Part shown: positions 6,015-6,899 of the stretch, in pieces
How positions within the stretch are numbered: the stretch's first letter is position 1
Layout: every line of letters begins with the position of its first letter
NCBI GenBank assembly: GCA_012728465.1
Contig: JAAYFB010000086.1
Coordinates: 1 to 6,899, forward strand
DNA from: Proteiniphilum sp.
GTDB lineage: Bacteria > Bacteroidota > Bacteroidia > Bacteroidales > Dysgonomonadaceae
Reading direction: 5' to 3'
DNA: 6,899 nt
The notes under the pieces: generated by a model
Told to the model about the DNA's origin: nothing
What the model saw: only the letters and a program-made list of their open reading frames with translations
Database searches by the model: none
Program-made: the position numbers and the translations under genes

Positions 6015-6899
6015 CTATTTTCCTACTATATTTGCTAATATAATTCCTCCTTTATAAATCATAACAAGAGGCACAATTTCAATTGCGCAAAGGTACAAAA
6101 AATAATTAAGCAGCCCAATATTGTTTTTAACAAAAATAATTAAGAGGTTTTTATAGTAAAAAAACAATATTACTGCTACCACAGCAATCAAACTCCATAA
6201 TGACACTGAAAAGTACTCAGGAGTGAACGTTAGAAATAATGCTGGAAAAAATATAGCTAATCCTATTGCTCCAATAACAATAAAGTATTGTGATATCCAT
6301 TCATCTAGTTTCCAATCGGGGAATGTATAATTTATCAGACGATACAATAAATATTTAAATAACACAAAAAACAAAACTCCACCAAACACATAACCAATAA
6401 GCTTATATATATTATCATTGGAAAAGGACATATCACTCCCCTTTTGCCATAATATCATTGTTATTATTATTGAGCTAACTAGTATGGTTTGAAAGACTAA
6501 GAATAAATTTATCCACACTGTAGATATAGTAATTTGCTCTTTAAATGCTGATCTACTTTTAGAAGCGAAAGAGTTGAGACCTTTATAATTTGTTGCAAAA
6601 AGTGATCCATCTTTTCTAATCAAAACTGACAATAATATAAAGCAACATGCAAACGCAATAAATAATGTATTCTGAATAGAAGATGAAATACCAATTGGCA
6701 ATCCTGCAAAACTTCCAGCAAAATGCTCAGCAATGGCATTATCAACATTTGCAGATGCATCAAAAAAGAACTTCTGTTCTGTTGTGGGTATATTGTCGAA
6801 TGGAACGAATGATGTTCTAAAAGTATCAATAGGCACAACGCCCTTCGAAATATAGAACGGTACTGTATCAGTATTTATATGAAAAATTGAATCAAACAC
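6015..6899 (-). CDS. DUF4271 multi-pass membrane protein, 5' end cut by window edge
   Basis: 294 codons remain, ending in TAG at 6017-6015. The frame is open to the right edge and its first codon there is GTG, so the true start is probably outside the window and the first residue here should be read as valine. A soluble N-terminal part of about 75 residues is followed by about six hydrophobic helices (roughly 77-95, 127-149, 165-188, 203-224, 232-249 and 264-286). The last helix carries YFLYLCAIEIVPLVMIYKG, the most recognisable piece of Bacteroidota DUF4271 proteins. Function is unknown. It lies 5 nt upstream of hemD and is almost certainly co-transcribed with it, which I recall as a common arrangement in Bacteroidales. 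Confidence 0.82.
   Translation of the reverse strand: MFDSIFHINTDTVPFYISKGVVPIDTFRTSFVPFDNIPTTEQKFFFDASANVDNAIAEHFAGSFAGLPIGISSSIQNTLFIAFACCFILLSVLIRKDGSLFATNYKGLNSFASKSRSAFKEQITISTVWINLFLVFQTILVSSIIITMILWQKGSDMSFSNDNIYKLIGYVFGGVLFFVLFKYLLYRLINYTFPDWKLDEWISQYFIVIGAIGLAIFFPALFLTFTPEYFSVSLWSLIAVVAVILFFYYKNLLIIFVKNNIGLLNYFLYLCAIEIVPLVMIYKGGIILANIVGK

Noticed and set aside
6620..6838. 72-aa minus-strand frame inside the DUF4271 gene
   Set aside because: It is an alternative frame within a supported membrane protein; its hydrophobicity reflects the host sequence.
6897..6899. GTG as the real start codon of the DUF4271 protein
   Set aside because: The GTG is the very first codon available at the window edge and the frame is open through it, so truncation by the window explains it better than a true start.

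Overview
The window looks like chromosomal core sequence from an AT-rich member of the Bacteroidota, probably order Bacteroidales. The reasons are: an enolase with the [14 protein letters not shown] loop typical of that phylum; the gene order DUF4271 - hemD - rnpA - yidD - tatD, which I recall from Bacteroidales genomes; a membrane-anchored OmpH/Skp-like protein of Bacteroidales type; A-rich start regions mostly without a Shine-Dalgarno; and perfect matches to the Bacteroidota -7 promoter box TAnnTTTG upstream of four transcription units.

Layout, left to right. (1) Bases 1-286, minus strand: N-terminal part of a PepD-type M20 dipeptidase, cut by the left edge. (2) A divergent intergenic region with a small inverted repeat in the presumed pepD leader and a -7 box for the plus-strand operon. 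(3) Bases 473-1377, plus: a two-gene operon of an unnamed 72-aa single-pass membrane protein and an anchored OmpH-family protein, closed by a strong intrinsic terminator. (4) Bases 1564-2163, plus: a MarC-family membrane protein with its own -7 box. (5) Bases 2361-3644, plus: complete enolase, whose -7 box lies between the arms of a 9-bp perfect inverted repeat, followed by a strong terminator. (6) Bases 6899 down to 3755, minus: DUF4271 membrane protein (5' end cut by the right edge), uroporphyrinogen-III synthase, then a 143-bp gap with a perfect 12-bp inverted repeat and a -7 box, then rnpA, yidD and a short TatD-type hydrolase spaced 9-12 nt apart. The eno and tatD units converge.

The genes serve peptide breakdown (pepD), envelope protein handling (OmpH, YidD), glycolysis (eno), haem synthesis (hemD), tRNA maturation (rnpA) and a metal-dependent hydrolase (tatD). 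I see no mobile element, CRISPR array, tRNA/rRNA gene, defence system or broken gene. I did not find a convincing new multi-gene system. The points most worth a second look are regulatory: inverted repeats at the eno and rnpA promoters and in the pepD leader, and the uncharacterised 72-aa protein coupled to the OmpH-like gene.
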